A stretch of DNA of 64,000 nt from Gloeothece verrucosa PCC 7822 (GTDB lineage: Bacteria; Cyanobacteriota; Cyanobacteriia; Cyanobacteriales; Microcystaceae), in contig NC_014501.1 in the NCBI RefSeq assembly GCF_000147335.1, positions 5,820,501 to 5,884,500 on the forward strand, written 5' to 3'. The notes under the pieces were generated by a model. That model had not been told where the DNA came from. It did not search any database and saw nothing but the letters and a program-made list of their open reading frames with translations. Below are positions 52,457 through 62,711 of this stretch, piece by piece. The translations under genes were made by a program, and so were the position numbers. The first letter of the stretch is position 1. Every line of letters starts with the position of its first letter.

Positions 52457-55432
52457 CTACTCAGCGCCTTCTATAGGTGCAAAACCCTGACGTTGAATAT
52501 TTTCGGAAATATGACGGGGTTCGAGGAATTGCAGGAGGTAGTCGGGACCACCGGCTTTAGAACCGACACCGGATAACTTAAAGCCGCCAAAGGGTTGACG
52601 AGCCACAATTGCGCCGGTTATCCCTCGGTTAATATATAAGTTCCCTACTTCAAATTCTTCATAGGCGCGTTTAATATGCTCGGGTGTACGAGAATATAAA
52701 CCGCCCGTTAGAGCAAATTCTGTCCCATTAGCCACCGCTAACGCCTCATCAAAGTTTTTCACCTTGGTTACGGCTACCACTGGACCAAATATTTCTTCTT
52801 GGGCAATCACCGCATTAGAAGAGACATTTTTAAAGATCGTCGGACCGACAAAATAGCCGCTTTCGGGGGCTTCTCTTTCTAAGGCTATTTCTGCCTCTTG
52901 TTTGCCTTTCTCAATGTATTCTTTAATTCGTCTTTGAGCAGTGGCATCAATTACCGGACCCACTTCTGTGCTGGGTTGATCTGCCGCACCCACATTGAGC
53001 GATCGCGTTGCTTCGACAAATCGTTCCATAAAATGCTCATAGACGGACTCTAAAACAATCACCCGAGAACAAGCAGAACATTTTTGTCCACTATAGCCAA
53101 ACGCCGAATAAACGGTTCCTACTACTGCCTGATCGAGATCAGCACTTTCATCTACAATAATGGCATTTTTCCCGCCCATTTCAGCGATCACTCGTTTGAG
53201 ATGTTTTTGTCCGGGTTGGACGATGGAAGCATCGGTATAAATGCGGCATCCCACTTCCCGAGAACCCGTAAAGGCTATTAAATGCACGTCGGGATGTTTC
53301 ACCATATAAGCACCCACTTGAGAACCCTTGCCGGGCACATATTGAAACACGCCTTTAGGAATACCTGCTTCGACTAAAATTTCGCTAATCTTAGCCGCTA
53401 TCACCGAAGAGGTTTCGGCGGGTTTTAAGAGGGTACAGTTACCCGCCACTAATGCCGCTACGGTCATACCTACGGCGATAGCGAAGGGGAAGTTCCAAGG
53501 AGAGATCACTAAGGCGATGCCGCGCGGTTGATAAATATAACGGTTGGTTTCTCCGGCTACATCATAGTTATGTCCTTGGTCTAATCTTTCCATTTCCGAG
53601 GCATAATAGCGGCAAAAATCGATCGCTTCTGAAATTTCTGCGTCGGCTTGTTTGATGATTTTCCCCACTTCTAAACAAACCCACGCCGATAGTTCATGTC
53701 GCCGTCTTTCCATGATTTCGGCGGCTTTTCGTAAGATGCCGGCTCTTTCTCTGACTGACCTTTTTTTCCAGTCCGGAAAGGCCGCTTTTGCTGCCATGAG
53801 GGCTTCTTCTGCCTGTTCAACGGAAATTAAGCCTATTTTGCCTACTATTTCTTGCGGGTTAGAGGGGTTAACCGAGTCTATTAGGGTTTCGCTTTGAACA
53901 TATTCCCCGTTAATTAGAGGTAAATAAGTCTTTCCTAGCGAGTTCCGCACTTGAACTAAGGCTTGTTTAGCTTTGGTTCTTAAGATTTCATCTGCATAGT
54001 CGGTATCGGCGGCATTGGGGAATTGCCCATTTTTGCTAGTATATTCGTTTTCTTCTTGCACCACAGGAGCAGCAATTAATTCGTCTGCGGGACGTTCTTC
54101 TAGATTCTGTCTGAGGAAGGAACTATTGGCGGTGTTTTCTAACAAACGACGAATCAGATAAGCCATGCCGGGTAATAAGTTTCCATAGGGAGCATAGACT
54201 CTCACCCGATGACCTCGTTTTACTAAGGCTTTAGCCAGTTGATCGCCCATGCCGTATAACACCTGCATCTCGAAGCAACGACGCGGCACGTTTAAACTTT
54301 CTGCGATGGCGATAGCATGAGCTTGAGAGCGGACGTTATGACTACCTATAGCACTATATATATATTGATGATTTTCCAGTAATAGTTGAGTGAGGTTTTC
54401 AAAGTTTACATCACTAGCGGCTTTTTGGTTATAGACGGGTTGAGGCCAGTGGTTTTGTCTCGATGTAATCGTCTCTTGGTCCCAGTATGCGCCCTTAACT
54501 AGGCGCACAGTAATGGGATAACCCCGTCGTTTTGCCCATTCTATTAAGTCTTTTAAATCGTTTTGGGAATCTCTTAAATAGGCTTGGATCGTTACGCCGA
54601 TATCGCTACGAGTTTTAAACTCTTCTTCGAGTAATAATTCTTTTAATATGGCTAGGGTTAATTCTTTATAGACATATTGTTCCATATCAAAGTGAACGGC
54701 TACCCCTAATTCTTTGGCGCGGCGTAATAATATACGGATACGTTCACAGACTTTTTCTTTACTGCCGGTGGGATCAAAGGGATCGAATTGTGAATAGAAG
54801 GCGGTTAATTTTACCGATACCTGTACTTTCGGTAAAGCTTCGCCATCGGCTTCATCTATTTCAGAGATTTTAGACCACTTCTGAGATTCTTTGACTAGAT
54901 GTTCCATTAAATCTAGATAGCTTTGTAAGTAGACTCGCGTTTCTACTTCGGTAATAACGGCTTCTCCGAGTAAATCTATGGTAAAGCCCATTTTCTCTTT
55001 TCTGAGCCGCTCTACTGTCTTGGTCACCTGGGCTAAGTCTTCTCCGGCGATATATTTTCTGGCCAAGGTTTCTACTGCTTTACTGATGGTTACTGCGGCC
55101 AGTTGAGCCGGCGCAGAATGAGCATCGGTAAAGTTTAATATTCCTTTGAGCGCACCCGGCAGTTCTACGGATTCCTCGCCCATATATTGTTGTAAATGGT
55201 TAGCAATTTCAGCGTTACTTTGTAGGGCTGGTAGTGTATCAATGAAGCGGAATAATTGAACCCGTAAGTTAGGGTTGGCCATTGCCCACCCCAAGAGTTT
55301 GTCATCCCACCGCATCTGATCTTGTAGTTGTGCTAATAGTCCTTTTTTCTCCCTTGTTTGGACTAATAGTTCTTTGGCGATTGCCTGGGTTTTGGCTTCG
55401 TAGTTTTGTTGCGGGTTAATTTGTACTACCAC
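52457..55432 (-). CDS. putA: Bifunctional proline dehydrogenase / L-glutamate gamma-semialdehyde dehydrogenase
   Basis: A 991-residue PutA-type enzyme. The proline dehydrogenase barrel (about 85-450) shows VAVHFDMEQYVYKEL, RLVKGAYWDQE and RRCFEMQVLYGMGDQLAKAL. The aldehyde dehydrogenase domain (about 510-975) shows SPWNFPFAIAVGM, FTGSREVGCRI, EMGGKNAIIVDES (general-base Glu), FGYSGQKCSACSR (nucleophile Cys near 785) and EEIFGPVVAV. It oxidises proline to glutamate in two channelled steps with FAD and NAD. There is no N-terminal ribbon-helix-helix DNA-binding domain, so it does not self-repress as E. coli PutA does. Monocistronic. Confidence 0.96.
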   Translation of the reverse strand: MVVQINPQQNYEAKTQAIAKELLVQTREKKGLLAQLQDQMRWDDKLLGWAMANPNLRVQLFRFIDTLPALQSNAEIANHLQQYMGEESVELPGALKGILNFTDAHSAPAQLAAVTISKAVETLARKYIAGEDLAQVTKTVERLRKEKMGFTIDLLGEAVITEVETRVYLQSYLDLMEHLVKESQKWSKISEIDEADGEALPKVQVSVKLTAFYSQFDPFDPTGSKEKVCERIRILLRRAKELGVAVHFDMEQYVYKELTLAILKELLLEEEFKTRSDIGVTIQAYLRDSQNDLKDLIEWAKRRGYPITVRLVKGAYWDQETITSRQNHWPQPVYNQKAASDVNFENLTQLLLENHQYIYSAIGSHNVRSQAHAIAIAESLNVPRRCFEMQVLYGMGDQLAKALVKRGHRVRVYAPYGNLLPGMAYLIRRLLENTANSSFLRQNLEERPADELIAAPVVQEENEYTSKNGQFPNAADTDYADEILRTKAKQALVQVRNSLGKTYLPLINGEYVQSETLIDSVNPSNPQEIVGKIGLISVEQAEEALMAAKAAFPDWKKRSVRERAGILRKAAEIMERRRHELSAWVCLEVGKIIKQADAEISEAIDFCRYYASEMERLDQGHNYDVAGETNRYIYQPRGIALVISPWNFPFAIAVGMTVAALVAGNCTLLKPAETSSVIAAKISEILVEAGIPKGVFQYVPGKGSQVGAYMVKHPDVHLIAFTGSREVGCRIYTDASIVQPGQKHLKRVIAEMGGKNAIIVDESADLDQAVVGTVYSAFGYSGQKCSACSRVIVLESVYEHFMERFVEATRSLNVGAADQPSTEVGPVIDATAQRRIKEYIEKGKQEAEIALEREAPESGYFVGPTIFKNVSSNAVIAQEEIFGPVVAVTKVKNFDEALAVANGTEFALTGGLYSRTPEHIKRAYEEFEVGNLYINRGITGAIVARQPFGGFKLSGVGSKAGGPDYLLQFLEPRHISENIQRQGFAPIEGAE

Positions 55433-56150
55433 GTCTATTTATCTCCTATCTCTGGCCGTGTGAGTGCGATTGCTTTTCTTTTCTGTTGCTTGTGCTACAG
55501 TGCTTTTTTAAATTGCCCGATTTTTTATCCTAACATTGCTTGCGTTGTGGCTTACAGAAAACTTCAACCACTTATTTTGTGCAATTTGTCAATAGTAATT
55601 TACAAAATGATATTTTACTCAACTTAACTTTACAAAAATTGGGTCTTCGCTAGAATTTTGCTCAAGGGGTTTTTGAGGGTTTTGTTCGTGTTTAGGGGCT
55701 GAAGTCCTTATTCTTTGGTAGCTGTTACAGGATTTTAGTTTTTTTAGTTATAAGTTCTCTAGCATTAGTTTAGCAAAATGGCTGTAATAACGCAAGTTCG
55801 TTGCTTATTGAGAATCTTTCTCACATATGAAGAAGTGTAAAGTCGGTACGATTAATGGAAATTTTAAAATATCAATCTTTATATATATTAGATAATCTTA
55901 TAATAAGAGTAAAATCAATTTAGCAACCTGCGTTTGAGAAACAAAACCCAACACCAACTTATTTAATAAATTGCTCTTTTTAAAGGCGAATAATTTCCGT
56001 AAAAGCACTTATTTTTAGTAAAAAATCTTAACAAATTCTACATAGCTTTAAGAAAAAAGTTAGGGCTTAATTTTCCACCCGATTTCCTTACTTTTGGCTG
56101 ATAAATTTAATCCTTATTAAGGGAAATCATTTTGGAGGGCAGCAAAAATT
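55433..56150. other. Intergenic region between putA and the RTX protein gene
   Basis: 718 bp, AT-rich, divergent genes on both sides. It must carry the putA promoter near 55450-55520 and the RTX gene promoter. ATCTTATAATAAG at about 55895-55907 contains a good -10 box. No open frame with coding character and no repeat was recognised. Confidence 0.5.
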
Positions 56151-59051
56151 ATGAGTATTACTAATCTTTTCGACCTAGGAGCCATCGAAAACCCAACCAC
56201 CAATGATGGAGATTCTTTAACTTCCAGTAATCCAACCGATATTTGGCAGTTTGAATTAACCAGTTCTCCTGGCGGCAATAGTAATATTTCCCTAACTTCT
56301 GGGAGTAGTGATTTAACCCTTTCTCTGTACGATGAATTCAATAATTTAATTGCCCAGTCCACCCATAACTCCACCAATCTAGATAGCCTTTCTTTAGCAG
56401 GGTTGGCCTCTGGTCAATATCAATTAAAAGTTTCGGATACTAAAACCGTCGTAGAAGATATAGACTATGGATTTAGTATTAATATCACCCATGACCCCTT
56501 AGCCCCTGAACTTTCCATCAATAATGTCAGCGTTGTTGAAGGGGACCCTAATACACCCAATGCGATTCTAACCGTAACCTTATCGGCAGCCGCCACCACC
56601 AATATTACCGTTGACTATGCCCTAACCCCAGGAACAGCGACTCCAGACAGTGACTACAGCAACATTACCGGAACCCTCACCTTTGCCCCTGGAGAAACCA
56701 CTAAAACCATAGCTGTTCCCATCCTCAGCGACAACTTAATCGAAAGCAGCGAAACCTTTAGCGTTAATCTCAGCAACCCAACCAACGCCACCATTAAAAA
56801 CAACAGTGGAACTGTAACCATCAGCGATTCCAATATTATCGTCAACAACACCTTAGAATCCACCAGCAGCACCATCCTACCCGCCAACATCGATAATTTA
56901 ATTCTCCTAGGAACCAGTAATATTGACGGTACAGGTAATGCCAACAATAATACTCTGACCGGCAACGGAGTCGATAATACCCTCAGTGGAGAAGCCGGAG
57001 ATGATCTTCTTTACGGGTTAGGAGGCAATGATACCTTGATGGGTGGGGATGGCAATGACCACTTAATCGGAGATGGAGATAGCGCCAACAATCCTCAGCC
57101 AGACCCCAATATTTTGACCCCCAATGTCAATGTCTTTACCGGCTTTAACGATACTCTGACCGCTTTTGACTTAGGCAAGAACATTTTAGCCAGCAATAGC
57201 GGCATCACCATCACCAATGCAGTCTATACAGGAGCCTTAAACGCAACCTCTTTATTTAGTTCAGTTAACTTTGGCACCACTAACACTAGCTCTTATGTTT
57301 TGGGGTCTGGTATTTTATTAACCACAGGAGATGGTCAGCCGCCACTGAGTAACACCTCTTCTAGCTATAGCACCGCCAATGCTGTTGCCGGAGACACCGA
57401 TATTGAGCAGATTATACAGAATGTCTTTCCGGGGGCAGGAACCACCTACGACGCAACCGTACTTGAACTTAGTTTTACTACCCCCGCTAATAGCAATAGC
57501 ATCAGTTTAGATGTAATGTTTGGTTCCGATGAATACCCTGAATGGGCAGACACCTCCTTTGTCGATATTGCTGGCATCATGGTAGATGGGGTGAACTACG
57601 GTTTATTTAATCAAAATTCCTCTCAACCCCTGAGTATCCTCAGTCAAAATGTCATCGATGGTAATTTAACAGACAATACAGCCGGTATTTTATCCATCGA
57701 ATATGACGGCATTTCTTCCCCGTTACGAGTAGTTGCCGCCCTAAATTCTGGCACAACACACACCCTAAAAATCGCCATCGCTGATACTGGAGATCAAATT
57801 TATGATTCAGGGCTATTTGTCTCTAACCTAAAATTGACTAATCAAAGCAATAATAATGGCGTATCTCTGATTAACAATGATGATTTATATGGCGGTAATG
57901 GAGATGATAATTTAGAGGGAGGCATTGGGGATGACCTTCTCGATGGTGGCACCGGCATTGATAGCTTAAGCGGTGGCACCGGTAATGATATTTATATAGT
58001 CGATAATAGCGGAGATGTAGTAACAGAAACCTCCACCATTACTAATGAAATTGATACCGTCAAGTCCTCTATTAACTATAGCTTGGGTGACAATCTCGAA
58101 GATTTAATTTTAACAGGAACTTCTGCGATTAATGGTACAGGTAATAACCTTAACAACACCCTTACCGGTAATACTGCCGCCAATATCCTCGACGGTGGAA
58201 CCGGAAATGACACCCTCATCGGTGGGGCCGGAAATGACACTTATATAGTGGATAATACCGCAGATGTGGTAATAGAAACCTCGACCCTCAGCACGGAAAT
58301 TGATACCGTTCAATCTTCTGTGACCTATTCATTAGGAAACAATTTAGAAAAACTCATTTTAAGCGGCACTTCTGCGATTAATGGTACAGGCAATGCACTA
58401 AATAATACCATTACAGGCAATAGTGCCAATAATATTCTGGATGGAAGTACAGGCGCTGATACTCTCATTGGCGGAGGGGGAAACGATCTTTATATAGTGG
58501 ATAATACGGGAGATATTGTCACAGAAACTTCTACTCTGGCGGGTGAAATTGATACGGTTCAATCTTCTATTACTTATACCTTAAAAGCCAACGTAGAAAA
58601 TCTGACCTTAACAGGAACATCACTGATTAATGGCACCGGTAACGCCCTTAATAATATCATTACTGGTAACAGTAACAACAACACCCTTACCGGTAATGCT
58701 GGCAGCGATATTTTAATCGGGGGAGGGGGTAATGATACGCTAAATCTCGGGCTTAATGATGGCGTAGCAGATATTGTTCGTTATACATTAGGAGACGGAG
58801 TAGATGTAATTAATCAATTTGTCAAAGGAAGCGATAAATTGGCTTTCATCGGCATTAATTCCCTTGATGTCAAAGTCTCTGGTTCAGATACCCAACTTCG
58901 CTTAGGAAATAATATTGCTGGCGATGCCGGTTTTGGTACAGGAACCCTATTAGCGACTATCAAAGGAGTGACGGGATTAACAGCCGCCGAATTAGGGGTA
59001 GGAGGTAGCAGTTTAGATGCCAGCAATAACGCTCAGTTTTTATTCACTTAA
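56151..59051 (+). CDS. Secreted RTX-type protein with Calx-beta and choice-of-anchor L domains
   Basis: A 966-residue protein without a classical signal peptide. The N-terminal 110 residues are a beta-domain (IWQFELTSSPGG, SLTLSLYDEFNNL-type pre-peptidase fold). Then a Calx-beta domain (about 120-225), RTX nonapeptides (about 268-310, GGNDTLMGGDGNDHL), a choice-of-anchor L domain (about 325-565, with FGSDEYPEW) and a second RTX region made of three ~80-residue repeats (GTGNDIYIVDNSGDVVTETST...SAINGTGN). The C-terminus ends NNAQFLFT-like, as in type I secretion substrates. Probably a calcium-binding surface or S-layer-like protein. GGAGGG at 56132 precedes the ATG. Confidence 0.88.
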   Translation: MSITNLFDLGAIENPTTNDGDSLTSSNPTDIWQFELTSSPGGNSNISLTSGSSDLTLSLYDEFNNLIAQSTHNSTNLDSLSLAGLASGQYQLKVSDTKTVVEDIDYGFSINITHDPLAPELSINNVSVVEGDPNTPNAILTVTLSAAATTNITVDYALTPGTATPDSDYSNITGTLTFAPGETTKTIAVPILSDNLIESSETFSVNLSNPTNATIKNNSGTVTISDSNIIVNNTLESTSSTILPANIDNLILLGTSNIDGTGNANNNTLTGNGVDNTLSGEAGDDLLYGLGGNDTLMGGDGNDHLIGDGDSANNPQPDPNILTPNVNVFTGFNDTLTAFDLGKNILASNSGITITNAVYTGALNATSLFSSVNFGTTNTSSYVLGSGILLTTGDGQPPLSNTSSSYSTANAVAGDTDIEQIIQNVFPGAGTTYDATVLELSFTTPANSNSISLDVMFGSDEYPEWADTSFVDIAGIMVDGVNYGLFNQNSSQPLSILSQNVIDGNLTDNTAGILSIEYDGISSPLRVVAALNSGTTHTLKIAIADTGDQIYDSGLFVSNLKLTNQSNNNGVSLINNDDLYGGNGDDNLEGGIGDDLLDGGTGIDSLSGGTGNDIYIVDNSGDVVTETSTITNEIDTVKSSINYSLGDNLEDLILTGTSAINGTGNNLNNTLTGNTAANILDGGTGNDTLIGGAGNDTYIVDNTADVVIETSTLSTEIDTVQSSVTYSLGNNLEKLILSGTSAINGTGNALNNTITGNSANNILDGSTGADTLIGGGGNDLYIVDNTGDIVTETSTLAGEIDTVQSSITYTLKANVENLTLTGTSLINGTGNALNNIITGNSNNNTLTGNAGSDILIGGGGNDTLNLGLNDGVADIVRYTLGDGVDVINQFVKGSDKLAFIGINSLDVKVSGSDTQLRLGNNIAGDAGFGTGTLLATIKGVTGLTAAELGVGGSSLDASNNAQFLFT

Positions 59052-59055
59052 TCTT

Positions 59056-60951
59056 TTAAGCCGGATGAAAATAATTATAAATCTCCTGAGCCAATTGCTC
59101 CCCAATGCCGGAAACCTCCATCAACTGACTAACAGTAGCTTGACGAATATAATCCACCGAATGAAAATGAGCTAATAACTGCTTTTGGCGCCCAAACCCC
59201 AACCCCGGAATCTCATCCAAACGAGAACGCCGACTATGAGTGATCCGTTGTTGACGATGGAAACTCACCGCAAACCGGTGCGCCTCATCCCTAACCCTTC
59301 TCAACAACTGTACCCCGGGTTGTTCGGCATCCGTCGCTAAAGGTTCAGACTCTCCAGGCAGAAAAATCTCTTCTCGTTGTTTCGCCAAACTCACCACCCG
59401 CAACTCCGACAACAAATTCAACTCTTGTAACACTTCTACCACCGCCGAGAGTTGTCCTTTTCCCCCATCAATCATAATCAAATCCGGTAAATCACTCCCC
59501 TCTCCTTGTAGAAAAGGGGTAGGGGGAGAGGTTTTTTGACTATATTTGCGAAAACGCCGCCGAATCACTTCTGCAAGACTAGCAAAATCATCAGAATGAC
59601 CAATTTTCACCTCGGGGTTTTTAATCTTATAATGACGATAATGTTGTTTAGCCGCCACCCCATCAATAAACACCACTTGAGACGCAACCGCATTTGATCC
59701 CTGGATATGAGAAATATCATAGCCTTCAATCCGTTTCGGTACGGCTTCTAAGTCGAGAATAGCCGCTAAATCTTCCATCGCCTTTAAATTACGGTCACTA
59801 TGGCGCTGAGTTCTTTCTAACTCATACTTAGCATTTCGTTGCACCATCTCGATTAATTCTGCCTTAGTTTGGCGTTGAGGAACGATCAGATTCACTTTTT
59901 TTCCCTTTCTCTCACTCAACCATTTTTTTAAGCTTTCTTGATCGGATAAAGGATATTGTAAGAGAATTTCACTGGGAATTTCTACCGGATCAGCTAACCA
60001 ATAATGTTCTTCTAACACACGCTGTAAAATTGCGCCTTGATCGGTTTGTGTGACTGTTTCGTCTGGCTGCTTAATATCCACAAAAAACCCCAATCTTCCC
60101 ACTAAACGACCTGCGCGAATTTGGAATAACTGAATACAACAATGTTGACCATCAGCCGCCCCGGCAATCACATCTCTAGACACGGTATCATCGGGTAAAG
60201 CCACTTTTTGCTCACTAAACAGAGACTCCAAGGCTTTTATCTGGTCCCGAATGACAGCCGCTTTTTCAAAGTTTAACCCGTTGGCGGCTTCTTCCATTTG
60301 CTTTTGAAGGGTATGAATTAACTCTCCAGTTCGTCCTTGAAAGATCATCGCCACCTGTTGAACGGTTTTATGATATTCTTGCGAAGAAATTAACAGTTGA
60401 CAAACCCCAGGACAACGACCAATATCATAGTTTAAACAAGGACGGTCTTTAAACAGAGGTTTAGGACGTTGGCGCAAGGGAAAGATCCGTTTGATGATGC
60501 TAAGGGTATACCTCAGTAACCCCGTATCAACATAAGGCCCATAATATCTATCTTTCTCGTTATCTAATCTGCGTTTACGAGTAATAAAGATACGGGGATA
60601 GTCTTCTGACCAAGTAATACAAACATAGGGATATTTTTTATCATCTTTAAGCAGTACATTAAAGTAGGGTTGATGCTGTTTAATTAAATTTGCTTCTAAA
60701 GCCAGTGCTTCGGCTTCGGTATCGGTGACGATAAACTCTATATCTGCCACTTGCTGCACCATTAAGGCAAGCCGAGGACTGAGAACAGGGAAATTACGGA
60801 AATACGAACGAACCCTTGACCGTAATTTCTTTGACTTTCCAATATACAAAATATCCCCATTTTTATCTCGCATAAAATAGACTCCAGGTTCTAGGGGAAT
60901 TTCTTTAAGTCTATTTTCTAATTTTTCTGAGTCTTTGATGAGCGGTATCAT
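59056..60951 (-). CDS. uvrC: Excinuclease ABC subunit C
   Basis: A 631-residue UvrC. The GIY-YIG nuclease domain (about 15-100) has [21 protein letters not shown] four-cysteine Fe-S-type motif is seen in [15 protein letters not shown]. The UVR domain binding UvrB is at about 205-240. The RNase-H-like endonuclease domain has [16 protein letters not shown] and [17 protein letters not shown]-terminal helix-hairpin-helix repeats end the protein. It makes both incisions of nucleotide excision repair. Residues ~473-487 ([14 protein letters not shown]) are encoded by a dispersed palindromic repeat and are not part of the family. Convergent with the RTX gene (4 bases). Confidence 0.97.
   Translation of the reverse strand: MIPLIKDSEKLENRLKEIPLEPGVYFMRDKNGDILYIGKSKKLRSRVRSYFRNFPVLSPRLALMVQQVADIEFIVTDTEAEALALEANLIKQHQPYFNVLLKDDKKYPYVCITWSEDYPRIFITRKRRLDNEKDRYYGPYVDTGLLRYTLSIIKRIFPLRQRPKPLFKDRPCLNYDIGRCPGVCQLLISSQEYHKTVQQVAMIFQGRTGELIHTLQKQMEEAANGLNFEKAAVIRDQIKALESLFSEQKVALPDDTVSRDVIAGAADGQHCCIQLFQIRAGRLVGRLGFFVDIKQPDETVTQTDQGAILQRVLEEHYWLADPVEIPSEILLQYPLSDQESLKKWLSERKGKKVNLIVPQRQTKAELIEMVQRNAKYELERTQRHSDRNLKAMEDLAAILDLEAVPKRIEGYDISHIQGSNAVASQVVFIDGVAAKQHYRHYKIKNPEVKIGHSDDFASLAEVIRRRFRKYSQKTSPPTPFLQGEGSDLPDLIMIDGGKGQLSAVVEVLQELNLLSELRVVSLAKQREEIFLPGESEPLATDAEQPGVQLLRRVRDEAHRFAVSFHRQQRITHSRRSRLDEIPGLGFGRQKQLLAHFHSVDYIRQATVSQLMEVSGIGEQLAQEIYNYFHPA
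59499..59531. repeat. Palindromic interspersed repeat inserted in-frame in uvrC
   Basis: CCTCTCC (59499-59505) and GGAGAGG (59525-59531) flank TTGTAGAAAAGGGGTAGG-type sequence. In the uvrC frame it encodes [12 protein letters not shown], a peptide well known from repeat-invaded cyanobacterial proteins. It lies between RRRFRKYS and [10 protein letters not shown] of the nuclease domain, where normal UvrCs have a short loop. Confidence 0.8.
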
Positions 60952-61241
60952 AATTGATCTGTAAATCTCCTTAAATAGCAGATTATAAAATTATTATTTT
61001 TTAATAAATACGGCTTTATTGTTATTTTTTTAAGTTTAAATAATTAAGCGTTTTTATCATATTATTCTCCCCAAAAATGTGCTAGATTCGGGTTAGAGGA
61101 AGTCTTGTGTAAACTCAAAAACCAAAAACTAGAAACCCTCGTCGGATAATTTATTCGACAAAAAAATAAGCCATTATGAAAAATTATTTTTTCCTCTATT
61201 TTTTCTAAGCTCATTCAACAACATTAGCAGAAGGAAATATA

Positions 61242-62651
61242 ATGGTAATCACAATTACAGTATCAACGTCCTCAAGCGGCATAGCAGTTACAGCACCAAC
61301 GGCGGGAACAACTCTTGACACTTATCTGAATTCATTTCCTCAAGGGGTAGCAGTTTCTATCCCCACTCAAGTCACAGGAACAAATTTAACCTCAATGGGG
61401 AAGACGATAAACGGTGACTCGGTTTGGAGGATACGTAATGGAGATAGTAACAGTACGAGTTTAAGTGCTTATAAAGAAAATTACAACAGCAATTTTGTCG
61501 GTCTTCCCAATGGAACTGATACCTTTGTTCTCACTCCTTTCGTCAAAACGCTGATCTTGACATCGGGTAATACTACTTATACTAAAGCCCCTACAACTCA
61601 ACTGTTTAGTGCCCAGAACACGTTTAGCACAACTGAGCAATATAAAATTATGGGTACTAATGGCAATGATACTTTAACCGGTGCTAATGCGGCTGATACC
61701 TTGATAGGAGGACTCGGTAATGATCTTCTCACGGGTTTAGGGGGTAACGATAACTTAAGCGGTGATGCAGGCATCGATACTTTATTAGGCGGAGATGGTA
61801 ACGATAGTTTAAACGGTGGCACAGAAAATGATAGCTTAAGCGGTGATGCAGGAATCGATACCTTATTAGGCGGAGATGGTAACGATAACTTAAGCGGTGG
61901 CACAGAAAATGATAGCTTAAGTGGTGATGCAGGAAACGATACTTTAAACGGTGGAGCAGGAAACGATACTTTAAACGGTGGCACAGAAAATGATAGCTTA
62001 AGCGGTGATGCAGGAATCGATACCTTAAACGGTGGAGATGGTAACGATACTTTAAACGGTGACACAGAAAATGATAAGTTAAACGGTGAGGCAGGAAATG
62101 ATACCTTAAACGGTGGAGCAGGTGACGATTATTTAAACGGTGGAGCAGGAACCGATACCTTATACGGTGGAGCAGGTAAGGATAATTTAAACGGCGATCT
62201 ACAAAACGATAGGTTATACGGTGATGAAGATAACGATACCTTAATCGGTGGATCAGGTGACGATACCTTAACCGGTGGTACACAAACAGATCGCTTTGTC
62301 TTTGCTAACCAAGGAATAGATACCATCACGGATTTTTCGGTCAATGATACGGTTAATGGTGTAGATGTACTGGCCATTCAATCTAATAAGTATTCTAACG
62401 CTCCTGCTGCTGGTACTACGCCCCTCCTTAATTTGGCTAATATTTCCCTTGGAACCACTAACATCATTGTTGATACCAAGACGAACATTTCACTGTTGGG
62501 CAGTACAGTAACCAATGCTCGCTTTGCTTATACCACAGACACGAATCAACTCCTTTATGATGCTGATGGGAATTGGACAAGTAATACTACTGTAATTGCT
62601 AATGTTAATACAATTGCCAATTTAACCGCGAATAACTTCTTGTTTGTCTAA
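61242..62651 (+). CDS. RTX nonapeptide-repeat calcium-binding protein
   Basis: A 469-residue protein. An N-terminal globular part (about 1-130, VAVSIPTQVTGTNLTSMG) precedes ~22 RTX nonapeptides (about 140-345, GG-x-G-x-D-x-L type), which fold into a beta-roll when calcium binds outside the cell. A C-terminal domain (about 350-469, TDRFVFANQGIDTITDFSVNDTV) ends NNFLFV, the type I secretion signal style shared with the 56151 gene. It has no enzyme domain, so it is likely structural (S-layer or matrix). The repeats are built from 81-bp higher-order DNA units. Confidence 0.88.
   Translation: MVITITVSTSSSGIAVTAPTAGTTLDTYLNSFPQGVAVSIPTQVTGTNLTSMGKTINGDSVWRIRNGDSNSTSLSAYKENYNSNFVGLPNGTDTFVLTPFVKTLILTSGNTTYTKAPTTQLFSAQNTFSTTEQYKIMGTNGNDTLTGANAADTLIGGLGNDLLTGLGGNDNLSGDAGIDTLLGGDGNDSLNGGTENDSLSGDAGIDTLLGGDGNDNLSGGTENDSLSGDAGNDTLNGGAGNDTLNGGTENDSLSGDAGIDTLNGGDGNDTLNGDTENDKLNGEAGNDTLNGGAGDDYLNGGAGTDTLYGGAGKDNLNGDLQNDRLYGDEDNDTLIGGSGDDTLTGGTQTDRFVFANQGIDTITDFSVNDTVNGVDVLAIQSNKYSNAPAAGTTPLLNLANISLGTTNIIVDTKTNISLLGSTVTNARFAYTTDTNQLLYDADGNWTSNTTVIANVNTIANLTANNFLFV
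61670..62290 (+). repeat. RTX DNA repeats with 27-bp unit and 81-bp higher order
   Basis: 27-bp units encode GG-x-x-x-x-D-x-L nonapeptides. From 61761 the arrangement repeats every 81 bp (starts 61761, 61842, 61923, 62004, 62085), each beginning GGTGATGCAGG or GGTGAGGCAGG. Neighbouring 81-bp copies are nearly identical, indicating recent expansion or gene conversion. Open frames on the opposite strand here are artefacts of the repeat. Confidence 0.9.
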
Positions 62652-62711
62652 TAACAATAATTGGCTTATTAGTGGCTCGCTGATGATTCACTTTCTTAAA
62701 GACGACTAATA

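Noticed and set aside
55406-55627. 73-codon frame over the putA 5' end
   Set aside because: It overlaps the putA start on the opposite strand and has no start signals.
61598-62377. Long open frames antisense to the RTX gene
   Set aside because: They are artefacts of the 27-bp repeat; composition is low-complexity and the plus-strand RTX protein explains the DNA.
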